A stretch of 64,000 nt of DNA from Silene conica (Eukaryota > Streptophyta > Magnoliopsida > Caryophyllales > Caryophyllaceae), in the NCBI GenBank assembly GCA_029255685.2, contig CM055312.2, positions 53,106,202-53,170,201 of the forward strand. The letters run 5' to 3'. Positions 11,045 to 23,565 of this stretch are shown here, in pieces. Numbering within the stretch: position 1 is the first letter of the stretch; every line of letters begins with the position of its first letter. Under the pieces are notes generated by a model. That model worked only from the letters and a program-made list of their open reading frames with translations. It did not search any database and was not told where the DNA came from. A program made the position numbers and the translations under genes.

Positions 11045-13181
11045 CTAGTGTAACACCCGTGAAAAATCACGGGGTTGTGTACACTTACTTTTAAAGGTCG
11101 CAAAGGCAAATTCATTTCATTATATAACAATTCTATTTATTCGAACAAATTGATTTTTAACGGGGTTGTTTTGCATATAAAATATGTTCGGTCAAAAGGT
11201 GAATTTCCTGATACACTAATTTTCGAATATCTGTTACCAATGATGGAAATATTTGGATTAATTATGATAACATGAATGAATAACATATATAAGAAAAAAA
11301 CAATAAACGATTAAAAAAAAGATTAAATAATTAATAATGATTAATTTGGAAAGTTATTGTATTTGCTGAATTGGTGACAGAACTTAAGTTGACGGACAAA
11401 TAGGATGAATAAAATAACTAATTAGGTAGAAATCTAAATTAAATGGGTGTATTAAAATTCGATAATCTAGAACAAAAATTACAGTTTCTCGAAAACCTCC
11501 TTGTAAACAACATTCGCTGATGTAAAAAATATGGACTAATAAAATAAAAAATTACCTAGACATAATAGTTAATGAAAGATGGAAATATAATAATTAATGA
11601 GAAAAATCAATTACTGGATCATGGATAAAGATGAGTTAGAAAAATAGGGAAAAAGTTACATAAAAAAGGAAAATGGAGAAAAATGAGATTACAGACTTTT
11701 TTTTCAAAAATAATTAAGAAAAAGACTAAAATAACCCCGATGTACAATAGCATTGTACATCTGGTGGTATAGTCCAGAAACTGTATAATTAGGATATTTT
11801 GTTACCTTAATTCAGATTCAGAAATATTAACAATCATTAACATAATTTCAGCAATGGAATATATTATATCATATTATATACCACATTTTCCAAAATATTA
11901 TAGGAGCTATATTATATTCCTCGTAATGCCACATTAATATATTTGTCAATCATCATGGATCACTAAGAAAGTAATTGATATCGCTTAAATAAAATAAAAT
12001 TCTTTACAATGCATTGTTCACGATAGTTTGACAGTGGTATTAGACATGCCTTCGGTTCTATTTGGTAAATCTAATTGAAAATTGTAGTTGAAAATTGAAA
12101 TATTAACTCAAATCTAATAAGCTAGAAAAATAATAGACATATTTGGTGTACCCGTCATTAAATCTGTCATATTTTGTACCCGTCATTAAATAATACGATT
12201 ATGTATCATACGAAATCTTTCAATATATTCTCTAAATAATTAATATTCTCTAAATAATTGTTTAGAGAATATAAAAGGCAAATTAGAAAATCTGACTTGT
12301 TTTACGTTGTCTTTTTTGATAGATAAAACACGTTTTTTAAATCAATTAGGAAATCTGACTTGTCAAATTTCAAAGTATTATATTTTTCGGAAAAATTGTT
12401 TTGTGAGGGTGAATGTGAGGGCGTCATATTTTTAATAAAATTTAAATTAACCTAATTTAATAAGGTATTGTTACATTCTTAAATTAACCCGTCATATTTT
12501 GTACGAATTTGAAACTATGTGGCAAAATAAGTTAATGGTGAAAAATAGAGGATTTGATAAAAATTACTTTATATTTGCAAACAATTAAAGGCAACTTTAT
12601 TAGTTTACAACGTAATTATCTTCAATGATTCTCGAACTTTATATTCACCTAATTAACCCCTAATTATGTTCAATGATATTCTTAATTTATATTTTCAGAC
12701 CATTAAAGGCAACTTTATTTATTATATTCTCTAAATAATTCGAGAGTCACTTTGTGAGTCGGATTCTTGAAATTTCAAATTTAATTTGGTATGAAAACGT
12801 TACATTACAACCCATTAATTGAAAATATGGGTGCAAATTCCATATTTAATAATGGCTGACTTGTCAAGAATGATTTGTCAAAATTGTGAGGATTTAATTG
12901 GCTGATGAAAACTTGTTTTGTGTGGGTGAATGTGAGGGTGTGTAAGGCCTAATGCTGTTACCAGTTACCACATAGTGCATATATTCATAATTCCAAGATT
13001 CTTTTATAGTAATAATGATGATAGGTAGGGAATTATGGTAAAAACCGTGAATGGGAGGGAATATATATGGAATATTTAGGATTTGTTATTAGTATAATCT
13101 GATTGGTTGTTATTAGTATAATATTATAATATTTATAATATTTAGGGAATCTCGGTATAATATTTAGGGAATCTTGGAATG

Positions 13182-13229
<48 letters not shown>

Positions 13230-13396
13230 TAATATTATAATACATAAAAATAGATGACTTGACATAAATTGAGGGTTCTTATTGGTCTACGAAACTGATT
13301 TTTGTGAGAGTGAATGTGAGTGAGCGAAAAAGTGAACGGTGGAATATTAGCGCGACACGTAAGCAGTTATACATTCTTCTTTTATAGTAATAATGA
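11045..13396 (-). mobile_element. non-autonomous Helitron, minus strand
   Basis: On the minus strand the element ends in a hairpin (CCCGTGATTTTTCACGGG) followed by ACACTAG and then T, the classic Helitron 3' terminus. Its 5' end would be TCATTATTACTATAAAAG at 13396, with host T next. Host A at 11044 and T at 13397 fit A/T target use, and the 3' LTR of Copia-1 shows the unbroken site. There is no coding capacity. A second similar 5'-like end (ttttatagtaataatga) at 13003-13018, plus repeats of gtgaatgtgag, suggest a related Helitron nested or duplicated inside. Confidence 0.65.
13192..13230 (+). repeat. (ATA)n microsatellite
   Basis: Perfect trinucleotide run of about 13 units inside the Helitron. 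Confidence 0.95.
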
Positions 13397-13550
13397 TTAG
13401 TTGCCAGGGCCGTTTCTGAGTTTTCTGAATCCTGTGCAAAATTTTAAAAAAAGATCCTTATACAACCATATATTTATTATTATTATATACTCTCATGTTT
13501 TTTTATTGTTATTTTTTTTGGTGCGCAGCCCTAAAAGACATGTTTTTTTA

Positions 13551-14619
13551 AGAGTAAATTATCAATTACACTCCTCTCAAATACACTTTTTAAAATTTAC
13601 TCCCACCTCAATTTTTTTTAATAAATTACACTCAAATTAATAGCTCCGTTCAAAACTTATACCCAAACTCATTTTCAGGCAAAAATCCACTTGAATTGAC
13701 TATTTTACCCCACGATTATAATATAGTGTATTTGGTTGTGATTGCATTCCCTATTTCACTTATTTCCCCAAATTTTCCCCAAATTTTCCCCAAAAATCTC
13801 CTTTTAATCCCCAAAGTCCCTATAATAATTAAATTTCTGGGTATTAGCTTTGCCACCGCTAAAACTCCGTAGTTTACGGGAAAAGACTCAGTGGAATACA
13901 ATCGTACCGACAAGAGTCGAATTTTTGTTCATCCATCGTTTTCCTATATTTGAACTTCTAGTTTTTCTAGTCCAAATAGAAACTTTCATGTAGCATAATA
14001 GGTAATGATGAGACAGATGGAGTAATAGATACCGAGCCAACGAGTTTGAGGAGTGAGTTTGAGAACAGCTTCAAGATCACCGGTGTCTGGGTTTATGCGA
14101 AACTTAATTTGTGCCCGGCTGCACCTCTTTTCAAGTTGCTGGAATGTTCCGTCGTTTCGAAGAGTCAATGTTGGGAAAATAAAATTCAAATTGGGGAAAA
14201 AGAGGAAAATGAATGAGGAGGAAGATGAAGGTTGGAGATTGAAGGATGAAGAAAATGAAATTGAAATTGGGGAATGAAATTGGGGAAATGAAATTGAAAT
14301 TGGGAAAAAGAGGAAAATGGATTGAAAAAGATGAAGATTGAAGGATTAAGAAGATGAAGATTGAAGGATTAAGAAGATGAAGATTGAAGGATGAAGAAAA
14401 TGAAGTAAGAGATTAAAAAAGAGTAGGGAAGGGTAAATTAGTCCTAAAAAATATAATTTGTCGGAAAAACATTAAAATTGACGGAAATTAGGTCGGAAAA
14501 GTTTTAGGTGCAAATTATAAATTTATCAATTAATTTGGGTGTACTTTATTAAAAAAATTTGAGGTGGGAGTAAGTTTAAAAAAGTGCATTTGAGAGGAGT
14601 GTAATTGATAATTTACTCT
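13551..14619. mobile_element. MULE-like element with about 80-bp inverted ends
   Basis: The left end (agagtaaattatcaattaca and following, with ctcctctcaaatacac and ttactcccacctcaa) recurs as an inverted copy at 14530-14619. Terminal inverted repeats of roughly 80-100 bp point to a Mutator-like element. The flanks are T-runs, so a 9-bp TSD cannot be verified. The interior is unlike the surrounding DNA and includes a stretch that looks coding. Confidence 0.55.
13986..14189 (-). pseudogene. possible captured host-gene fragment
   Basis: Inside the MULE-like element the minus strand reads in part FRINPDTGDLEAVLKLTPQT, with balanced composition unlike the AT-rich non-coding DNA nearby. Mutator-like elements that carry such pieces are known as Pack-MULEs. 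I do not recognise the parent protein, and the ORF ends in low-complexity sequence, so this is only a candidate exon fragment. Confidence 0.35.
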
Positions 14620-15039
14620 TTTTTTATTGTAAAGAGTATATATTTACAAGATTTGAATGTTACAATGTGACATCTCCATGACTCCATGTATTAGTAATAC
14701 TAACAATTTAGTAAGTAAATAATTTTTAAAAACATAATCATATACTTCTCTAATGCAATGACCGAATAAGCTAACATGACAGCTGAGTTATCGAGCACAA
14801 TTCTATGTGACAGCTAACGAGAGCTCCATAAAAAATAAAACCAATTTTTTTCTTTAAAAAAAAGGTAAATAACTTATACACCATATAACTAACTCAAGAT
14901 TACAATTGCAAAATCAGTGAGATGGTATACTGAATGAAATCAATTGTAGAATAATATTAATGGAATATGGACTATAAAAGTTGAAGTACAAATTAATAGG
15001 AGTAACTATCTGTCTAATACGAGGAGAGATATGAGGAAA

Positions 15040-15947
15040 AGGCTACAGATACACATTGTGTATGAAAAACTTCATACACGACCATTCACGTCGCGCCACA
15101 TAGATAACCCAACTTAAACCACATTCGTTTGTTTTAGGATATTTTAATAATTTTACAAGTCTACTTAACATGTAGTTAGCATTAATTTGAAAAATTCTGT
15201 TAATTTGTTTAAATTTGATTCTCTTAACAAAATTGAATGATTTTATTTGAAAAATAAATATTTTTTGTAATATGTAGTAGAATCAATTAATCTTTTTGGA
15301 ATTTATTTTTTAAATTTTTATTTTAGTTAGTAATTAATCAATAATAATAAATTTTTTAAGTAATCATAATTTTTATTTTCAATTTTTTTAAAAATAAAAT
15401 CGGTATTATTATTAATAAAAATTAATATTCTGGAAATTATTATTTTAAAAAAATCATTTTAGTTAGTTATAAAATTTTCTATGTGTTTTTCGAATTAATT
15501 AAATTACATGGAATATTTCTATCTTGTATTTTATTAAATTTTGTTTTAGTTAGCAGAATACAAAAAAAGTGTGTAAATTAATTAAATACAAAAAAGAGTG
15601 TAAATTAATTAAATACAAAAAAAATTACTTTCTAGAATATTAATTTACAAAAAAAATTCCAACAATACTACTAATTAATATTTCCGAAAATTTAACTAAA
15701 TACAAAAAATAACAAAATATTTTTTAAAAATATTAACTTAGTAAAACATAATAAAATCTTATCAAAATAACAAATATTCCTAAATTATGCTAACTACATG
15801 TAGTTAAAAACTTAACTACATTTGTATAATTACCAATTTACCCTAACACTAACTCATGTAAATTAATTATGGTTATACACGTGGCGAGATGTGATTGATC
15901 GTGTATGAGTTTTTCCATACACAATGTGTATCTCTATCGCCTTCCGA
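15040..15947. mobile_element. MITE of about 0.9 kb with about 60-bp inverted ends
   Basis: The sequence gatacacattgtgtatg near 15048 recurs inverted near 15930. Homology extends inward through tcatacacgaccattcacg and the matching cgtggcgagatgtgattg. The interior is extremely AT-rich and has no coding capacity. The superfamily was not determined because no clear TSD could be read. Confidence 0.6.
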
Positions 15948-16750
15948 GATATGACAATTATCTTCTTAAACTTTATTAATATCCTAAAATAATTGACCGA
16001 AAGTTAATATGTCAAATCTCCTTCCCAAAATAAGGCAATTAGTTCTTAAATAAACCAACAAAATCAGTATAAATTTCACTTCCAACCTTAGCCTCCATCT
16101 CTATCACTCATCCAGTAAACGAATAAATTTCAATTTCTAAAAGTTTCTAATAGTAATAGAAAATAATAAAAAAGAGATCAATTCAAGCTTAACTTTGCTT
16201 TTATTATGTTGATTTATGATTGACAATAACATTTTGTGGTAATAGAAATTAATATTCCCCTTTGTTTATCGGTATTATGATTTCCGAATCCATCTTTGTG
16301 AGTTTGAGTTTGGTAAGCAGATGAGAGCGGTTTGTTATTATGCTCATGTTTTTCACGTCCAGTTTTTATTCTTCGGGGTTGAAGAGTTTTTTACTTAACT
16401 TATTTTCTTATGTTAGTTTTATGCAGCATAACATCTTTTTTTTGTTCTCTTAATGTTATGTATTTTGTTATATATTTTATCTATATTAATTATATTGTTA
16501 GACGATTTTAAATTTAAGACGATCCATTTTGTTAAATGTAAGTTATTGACCAAACTTTTAAATTATTATTTTTATTAACTCAGTCGTATAACCATTTGTC
16601 TTACACTGTTATACTCATTTTAAGCATACGTACTAATTTTATTGCAAGTCTTACTCATCTATGGTTAATAATTAAAAATTAATTGCTCCATAAATCATTA
16701 TATCTTAGCTAATCCTATAACTATATAAATTCGTAGAAATTTTAAAAGTA

Positions 16751-16780
16751 GTCTCGTGAATTTCACGGGTTTAAACCTAG
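16751..16780 (+). mobile_element. Helitron 3' terminus
   Basis: Hairpin CTCGTGAATTTCACGGG, then a short spacer and CCTAG followed by T, the 3' end signature of a plus-strand Helitron. The matching 5' TC end was not located upstream. Confidence 0.5.
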
Positions 16781-16871
16781 TTGCATATCAAAGTAAGAAA
16801 AAAATTCAAGAAAATTTGAAGGGAAATATAATTTGGAATAAGTAAAGGTTATTGTAAATAATAAAGATTAA

Positions 16872-19200
16872 TCATATATTATATTAAAGCAAATACCAAT
16901 CTCCCCATTCGTCGCCATGTGTCACACGTTACTCAATTGCCACGTGTCACACATTATTCAATTGACACGTGTCACACTCAATAAAACCATAAATTGATTA
17001 GAGATAATGCAGTAATAAATTGATTACTTTTTATATTATGGAAAGATTTCTGGTATATATTAATTATGTTGAGTATATTAATTATGGAAAAGACATATTT
17101 TAAGATCTAAAAATGAGCAAGTAATGGTGATTAATTGAAAAGACAAGTTGATTTTGATTTACTTGCTTTTTATAGGTCAATCAATTGGTATACTTAAAAT
17201 CATTAGATATTTTTATTTTTTCTCAAATAACTCAATCAAACAAATAATGTGTAAACAATTATACCAATTGTCATATTTAGATGACGAAAATATGGTATAT
17301 TGTTTTAGAAAAATATATTTTATATATTTAGAAACAATTATTCGTAGACAAAATATTACAATATACGTAAACAAAGTATTGCAATATACCCGTATACAAT
17401 ATTCCGTATATAATTTTTCCAATAAAAAAATTAACCTTAATTCCAATAACAATATTATATGTATCCCTAAAAGCTTGACTCAATATAATTACAATTTTAT
17501 ATTTAGAAACAATTATGGCTCACTATTTTTCCATAAATTTTTTTTTTGATTTAATAACATGTGCATTGCAATATACATAGGAGCATAATTGTTTCTAAAT
17601 AAAAGCTTCCAAAATTAATTTACCATTAACATACTTGTGTAAAAAGTCAAACAAATATTAATTACGTTTACATTAATATACACGTTTACATTAATTCGTT
17701 CAAAGATTCTCCAATTCAAAATTTTACACAAGTAATTTGAAAAATAAGGAAACAATATAATTTTAAAAATTCATCTAAAATACTCACTGTCAAACAATAC
17801 AAAAATTCCGCTTAAACACATTTGCTATTATATAGTGCATCTTTAATAAAGTTTCCCTAAAAAAACTACTTTAATTTTCTTGATTTATAGAAATATATTT
17901 GCTATTTTTATAGAATATTATATAAGCACATTGTAGAATAGAAGTTTTCATGATCATAAAGATAAATGACCCGCCTACTATCGTTTTCAAATTTGTTAAA
18001 TGGAAGTTACATGAATTTTCTGTATATAATAGTTATTTGTTATCTCATATTTATAATATAAATTTTTGGATTGTGAAAACTAATCAATTTTTTTCTCTAA
18101 TATGCTCTTATATTTAACTATAATTTGAATTTGTTATCCTATTTTTAAGCACATTGTATAAGGTCTACTTTAGTTTCTGTATTCAATTATTTGTATTTGT
18201 CAATTGTTATTTTATATTTAAGCACATTGTATATGTTTTATTGTAGTTTGTTAATTCACGTTTTCAGTTCGTCTTACATGAATTTATGTTCATTAAAAAT
18301 CTTGCATATATTTCTTGACCCCTCTTGGGAATATCTTTTTCTTTGATTTATATATGCATTTTACCCTCTACATTATTGATGATTTTATAGATAGATGAAG
18401 AAATTGGATATATTATATATAAATACTGTAATTATATCTATCTTTATTAGATGGGAAGGTTTAATGCATTTAATATATTGTACTATCTAACTAATGGATA
18501 GTACTCATAAGAACTTTTCATGGAAATGTTTTGATCAATAACATGCTAATTGGATAATGGTAGAGTAAGTCCAATATTAAAAATGAGGTGATGAAAACGA
18601 GGATTTTTGAACAATTCTGCATGATTTGAAATAATTTGAGGCATAGTTTGAGTATAAAGAGAATAGGCCAACGACTACCATAATCAAGTAAACGACTACA
18701 TATGATACGTAGTTGGAGGACGTAAGAAATGGCTCGCAGAATAATGGTTAGTTGGGGAATGCTGAGAATTTGAGATAGGGTACAATTACTGAGACATCGT
18801 GGTGTGAGATGTTGGGGGTCAACACTACAATAGTTGGTCAGACGAATGCTGTAGATGCCCAGACAATGGTGGGTGGGAGAGGAATTGGAGAGGGTGGATA
18901 ATTTAGATAAGAACAAATAAGAGGGGTAATATGATAAATTTCGTAATTAAACAAGCTGTGAAATCTACAATAATTTTATATCCATTTTTCAGATTTCATC
19001 TCTTATAAATTAAAAACTCGACGGAAAACAAGTAGAGTAATTCAAATAGAATTAAGCAACATGCAAATTATCAAAAATGTATCGAGAAGACTATATTTTC
19101 TAAAATTTAGTTGTTTACTAAGTCCAAAAAATTATATAAATTCTTACATTTAATAAAACTTTTCATTGCCACCCGTGCAGTGCACGGGTTCAAAAACTAG
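16872..19200 (+). mobile_element. non-autonomous Helitron
   Basis: Starts TCATATATTATATTAAAGC after an A and ends in the hairpin CCCGTGCAGTGCACGGG, then a spacer and ACTAG before T. Both ends match the Helitron consensus (5' TC, 3' hairpin plus CTRR, A/T insertion). The subterminal 5' region carries repeated CACGTGTCAC motifs as in other plant Helitrons. No Rep/helicase coding sequence is present; ORFs at 17148-17549 and 18518-18916 have no recognisable features. Confidence 0.65.
16912..16980 (+). repeat. three imperfect 24-bp repeats (CACGTGTCACAC core)
   Basis: Near-identical units containing c(a/c)cgtgtcacac and a(t/c)tcaatt follow one another just inside the Helitron 5' end. Each core contains the CACGTG palindrome or a one-base variant. 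Confidence 0.75.
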
Positions 19201-19254
19201 TATAACAAAAAAATAAATTTGAAGGATTAATAAAGAATCTATTAAAGTGACTAT

Positions 19255-19335
19255 AAAAATCTTGCAAGGAGCCTCGAACCTGCAACCTCTGGAGTGCAAA
19301 TGTGAGCAACTTACCAGACCACTAGACCCGAAAGA
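19255..19335 (-). mobile_element. tRNA-derived SINE relic
   Basis: On the minus strand a Pol III box B-like motif (GGTTCGAGGC) lies downstream of a box A-like stretch (CTAGTGGTCTGGTAAG) at tRNA-like spacing. No cloverleaf with a proper anticodon arm could be drawn, so a functional tRNA gene is unlikely. A tRNA-headed SINE remnant fits best. It lies between the Helitron end at 19200 and the hAT right end. Confidence 0.4.
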
Positions 19336-19495
19336 CTTTATAGTCATTATTGTGAAGAAATAGTTATATATTTGTTTTGTAAATTAATGGGCCCTGAAAA
19401 TTTGAGTTCCTGTGCGACCGCGCGGGTCGCACATGTTACAAGTCGACCCTGTTAGTTACCTAAAATATTGGAGGTAGAGTTATATATATGTACGT

Positions 19496-19709
19496 TGTAA
19501 CACCCCAAGAGTATGATATGAGTTTGTGTGGAAATTTGTCCCACATCGGTAGATTGAGAGGCTTGTGATATGTTTATAATAGCTCTCACCCACCACTTAG
19601 TAACAAGGCCTTGTGCTTTTGGGCTTAAGTGAGGACAAATAACGGGCCCAAAAGTGTGCACCCATCTTATTGGGGTTGTGTTACGACCGTGGTGGGTCGG
19701 GTTGTTATA
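19496..19709. mobile_element. TRIM-like solo LTR
   Basis: A 214-bp block from TGTAACACCCC to GGGTTGTTATA with nearly complementary termini. It is flanked by TACGT (19491-19495) and TACGC (19710-19714), a one-mismatch 5-bp TSD. The internal sequence ttgtcccacatcgg is common in small plant LTR elements. No 5S-like segment was seen, so it was not called Cassandra. It sits in the Copia-1 5' LTR, which reads tatatatgtacg at this point in the 3' copy. Confidence 0.55.
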
Positions 19710-22700
19710 TACGCACATCTTGTTTTGAATCTATATATTTATATATAATAATTAAACATCTATCACAATATATTTTTTTACCCTCTAAAACCCTACTATC
19801 ACATTAAACAAAGTTTGTATGATCCCTTGTAAATAGACTCACTTTCATTTCATTTATTGCGTTAACATAAGATTTATACCACCATAATTTAGCGGATTTT
19901 TTAAAATAATTTTTATATCCTATATAGTATAAACAATTGTTTAGCACGAATTTAAATTTTTCAATCATCACTTTGTTTACTTGATTAGACAATATTGTTC
20001 AATCATCGTTAGTCTCAAAATCATTTCTTGACAGTTTTTACCTATAAGAATAATATTTATTAAAAATGTCAATTAATATGTGTTGAAGTGTTCAAAATTT
20101 TCTATCTATACTAATTTATAAAAAAATAAAATAAAAATGAAAAGTAATAACAATTGTCATACTATTTTCTTGATAAATAACTTTTTACAATGAAATTAAC
20201 AATTTTTTGTTGCCGATTTTCGATTATCATGTAATTATAACATCTCTCCTTTTTCTATACGTGTAAATTGAATACTTTAACAACTACCAAATTATATTAT
20301 AGAAGCATTGGGTGAATGTCTTTAGAGACGGTTTCACAGAATTTATTATGAGATTATTTAATATTATAATTCAAAATGGAAAATAAAAAAGGTGAAACAC
20401 GGTTAAAAATAAAAGGAGTACACTTATTATGTATTTATACGTATAAGTATAATAATAGAACAACTAGACACTTACAATCCCACATTAAATTTTTTCCCGT
20501 CTAATATTATCTTAACATTATTTTATTCTTACATATCCACACATATATATTTGCATATAATGGAAAATAATATTTTTTAATATATTTCATTAGAATATTA
20601 ATTAATTAGCATAGCAAATGCTGGGATGAGATGATACTGAAAGACGGAAGATTGTACGTATTTTTAACAATAGAAAGGTTTTATAGCTATTGTGAAATTA
20701 AAGTGGTACATAATTACATATTACATAATATTGACATTTTGATTCATCATAAAAAAGACTTGCATTATAAGATGAGTTTCAATTTTTTACAATTATTATT
20801 TTGGTTAATATGTTATTACTTCATTTTAGAAAGAGTTTTTCTAACATGTGCCATAGGGGCACATGATAAGAACTTAAATAAGGAAAAAATTTCAAGATTT
20901 TTTCACTTATTATATATGGTAAATATGAGTTTTAACTCTAATTTATCAAGAGATATTTTTAACAATATTTCCTTAACTTCTTATCATGTACCATTAGGGT
21001 ACATGTTATATAATCTCTTTTACAAATACTCAATCCTCTTAGAAAACCATTTTTTACACATCAAACATATTTTACGGCATATTAAAAATTTCTATAGTAA
21101 TGATTTTATCATAATTTAATAATGTAAAATTGTTTTATATGAGATTTATTAGTTTTTTATATATATTTTGAAATAACAAATTTTTTTGCAAACGAGTTTT
21201 CAATTTCACAAATTCTTAGATAAGACGACAGTCACAATCAATTTAAACAAGAAAAATAAATAGAAGGTGGGTTTTGAAAAGTCTAATTTAAGATGCGCAA
21301 GACCAACTATTATAATAGTTTATTTATGTTAGCTAATAAACTCATTAAATGTATGTTATACGTGACATACAATTAATATTGACGATACAAATTTTTTTAC
21401 TCTATAATACTGTCTTAGCATAATAACCTCTTTACTATAAAAGTAATAACTTTTAAAGGATTCCTATTGGTTGATAAAATTAGGAAGATGATTTTTTTAA
21501 TTAGGGTAAGGTCCACCATGTTCTTATCCATAATTAATTACCTCCCTCCAATTTTCATCAATTTAATCTATTATCTTTAATGATCATTGATAATAAGTTA
21601 GCTAATTTTACATAAATTAAAGATATATATTAAATATAATAATATGATTGAGAGACGTATAGACGGTGAGTATATTCCAAGATTAAAGAAGTTTTTAATA
21701 TTACTTTAACATGCAGCAGCTAAAATGTTTAAATTGGGTGACGATGAGTATAAAACAGGAATAGAAAGCGAATACCAAATATAATAATAATATATAATTC
21801 GGCGAAAGTTAAAACATTTAAATAGTGGAAATCAACAAGTTAAAATAGTTGAGAGTGGAAATCAACGAAAATATTTAACTTCGTCTTTAATGTACGTAAA
21901 AGAAATATGGGATTATATTAAATGGTCGGAATTTTTTTGGGTAGTTAGAGGGTCGAATTAAAAATAAATTGGGTTCATTACGATGGTTTGGAACTTAGGA
22001 CTAAATCCGTAAGCATAATTTTAAAATATATTTTTTGTAACAACCCGGATTATAAAACAAAGGAAAAACATAATATAAAAGAATATCAGAGTGTAACTCA
22101 ATGATAACTGGGTTAAGGTGGCGGAAACACCTTACCTAAATCCGGATCGATACTAAACCAAAACCCAACTAGTTACATTATTCAAAGATTCTCAAAAACT
22201 TAAAGCAAAGGTCCTAAACAATTTATTAAGCTCGCTTCACACATTCCCCAAGCAAGCATCAACCAAACAGCGACCACCTGAACAACCTGAGAAGGGGGTC
22301 GACAATCAGTCGGGAGTAATTAGATGCTCTCCCAGTCATGTTTACAACAATTGAATGTAACCAACAATCAATAACAATTGAAATGCAAAACAAGTAAACA
22401 TGTGAGATCATCTATACTCATGAAAGTCCAATCAAACTTACCGTCATTTGAAGACACGATACTGCAATCATGTGAAGATATAAACGAGACATGACATGAA
22501 AGCAAACTTACCATACCATGATATTCTCAACACCAGACCAATGAAACCAACGAACTCAGACCATATGCGACCACTAGACCATGAACACTTACAACTCAAG
22601 TAACTCACGACTCATAGTAACGTAAGGCACAATGCTAGCATTAAAGCATAGCGAATATGGTGACACACAATCCATTGTAACAGAAGGCGCAAAGCTATCA

Positions 22701-22733
22701 TCAAAGCATAGCGAATAGAGCGAACGCCCGTTA

Positions 22734-22880
22734 GAGCGTATAACCACTGCCTCTAACTTGCCAGAGCGTATAACCACTGCCTCTAGCTGACGGAGCGTAT
22801 AACCACTGCCTCCATCGGTGTGGAGCGTATAACCACTGCCTCCACGGTACTATGTATAGCGTATAACCACTGCCTATATG
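22734..22880 (+). repeat. tandem array of about 30-bp units (AGCGTATAACCACTGCC)
   Basis: Five consecutive units share the core agcgtataaccactgcct followed by a variable tail, and a sixth decayed copy lies near 22940 (agcgtataactgacgc). The array is inside the solo LTR. Confidence 0.9.
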
Positions 22881-23278
22881 TCTAAGACTGGCCAGACTCT
22901 CGGTGCAATAACTGTACACCGAACGACACTCGGGGAACAGAGCGTATAACTGACGCATCTGCTACCCCCCGACCATAGACCAAATAAATCCCACATCAAT
23001 GGGTGGCGTTAGTTCATTCCGATAGTATATAACTGATACTACCGTCATCTATTCAAACTAGCAAACAACAGTGCACAGTATAACTGACTGTACTAACATG
23101 CGTGAATAACATCACGACTCAAACCAATAGAACATCATAACAGACTGTCCTAATGTCAAATGCATAGAAGTATCCAACGACATATGCAAACACAATATTA
23201 TACAATCACTAAACACAACTCAACATGTGAAACAAGTATAAACAACCAAGGTTATAGTAACGTTAACTATAACATAAG

Positions 23279-23565
23279 TAATGGATGCGAGGTTATACCA
23301 ACCTCGACTATAACTTCCACATATGGCTTGAGGTTATACTAACCTTAGCCAAACCTTGACACGAACTTAAAGTTATACTAGCACCAACCATAACCTTGAG
23401 TCATACCTCAGGTTTATGTTAGTCTCAGCTATAACTTTAACTCGTAGTTCAAAGTTATATTAGCTTCAGCTATAACTTTGAGTCGTACTCAAGGTTGTAC
23501 TAGTTCAACTATAACCTTGAATCATATTTTCAAGGTTACACATACTTCACTATAACCTTGAGCAA
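23279..23565 (+). repeat. imperfect about 60-bp tandem array with inverted halves
   Basis: Repeated units pair aggttatacta with ctataacctt, so that each unit can fold back on itself. About five units are visible, with substitutions (aaagttatactag, caaggttgtactag and so on). The array is inside the same solo LTR. Confidence 0.8.

Larger units (their letters stand above)
13405..19451. mobile_element. hAT DNA transposon (non-autonomous), heavily interrupted
   Basis: Begins CAGGGCCGTTTC and ends AAGTCGACCCTG, i.e. inverted ends of CAGGGNCG type as in plant hAT elements. It is flanked by an 8-bp target duplication, TTAGTTGC at 13397-13404 and TTAGTTAC at 19452-19459 (one mismatch). The Copia-1 3' LTR carries the single uninterrupted copy TTAGTTAC. 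No transposase was recognised. Most of the length belongs to later insertions: a MULE-like element, a MITE, one isolated Helitron 3' end and a Helitron. Confidence 0.65.

Noticed and set aside
17148..17549. 133-codon ORF
   Set aside because: AT-rich chance ORF inside a non-autonomous Helitron; the minus strand is open over the same region.
19255..19335. functional tRNA gene on the minus strand
   Set aside because: No acceptor stem or anticodon arm can be formed; only box-like motifs remain.
19496..19709. Cassandra TRIM
   Set aside because: Termini are similar, but no 5S rRNA-like segment was seen.
20631..21119. 162-codon ORF in AT-rich DNA
   Set aside because: Composition is that of random AT-rich sequence (Ile, Phe, Tyr, Asn, Lys), with no motif and no neighbouring promoter; it lies within a Helitron region.
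22734..23565. tandem repeats resembling a CRISPR array
   Set aside because: Repeat units are imperfect and contiguous without unique spacers, and they lie within a plant LTR.
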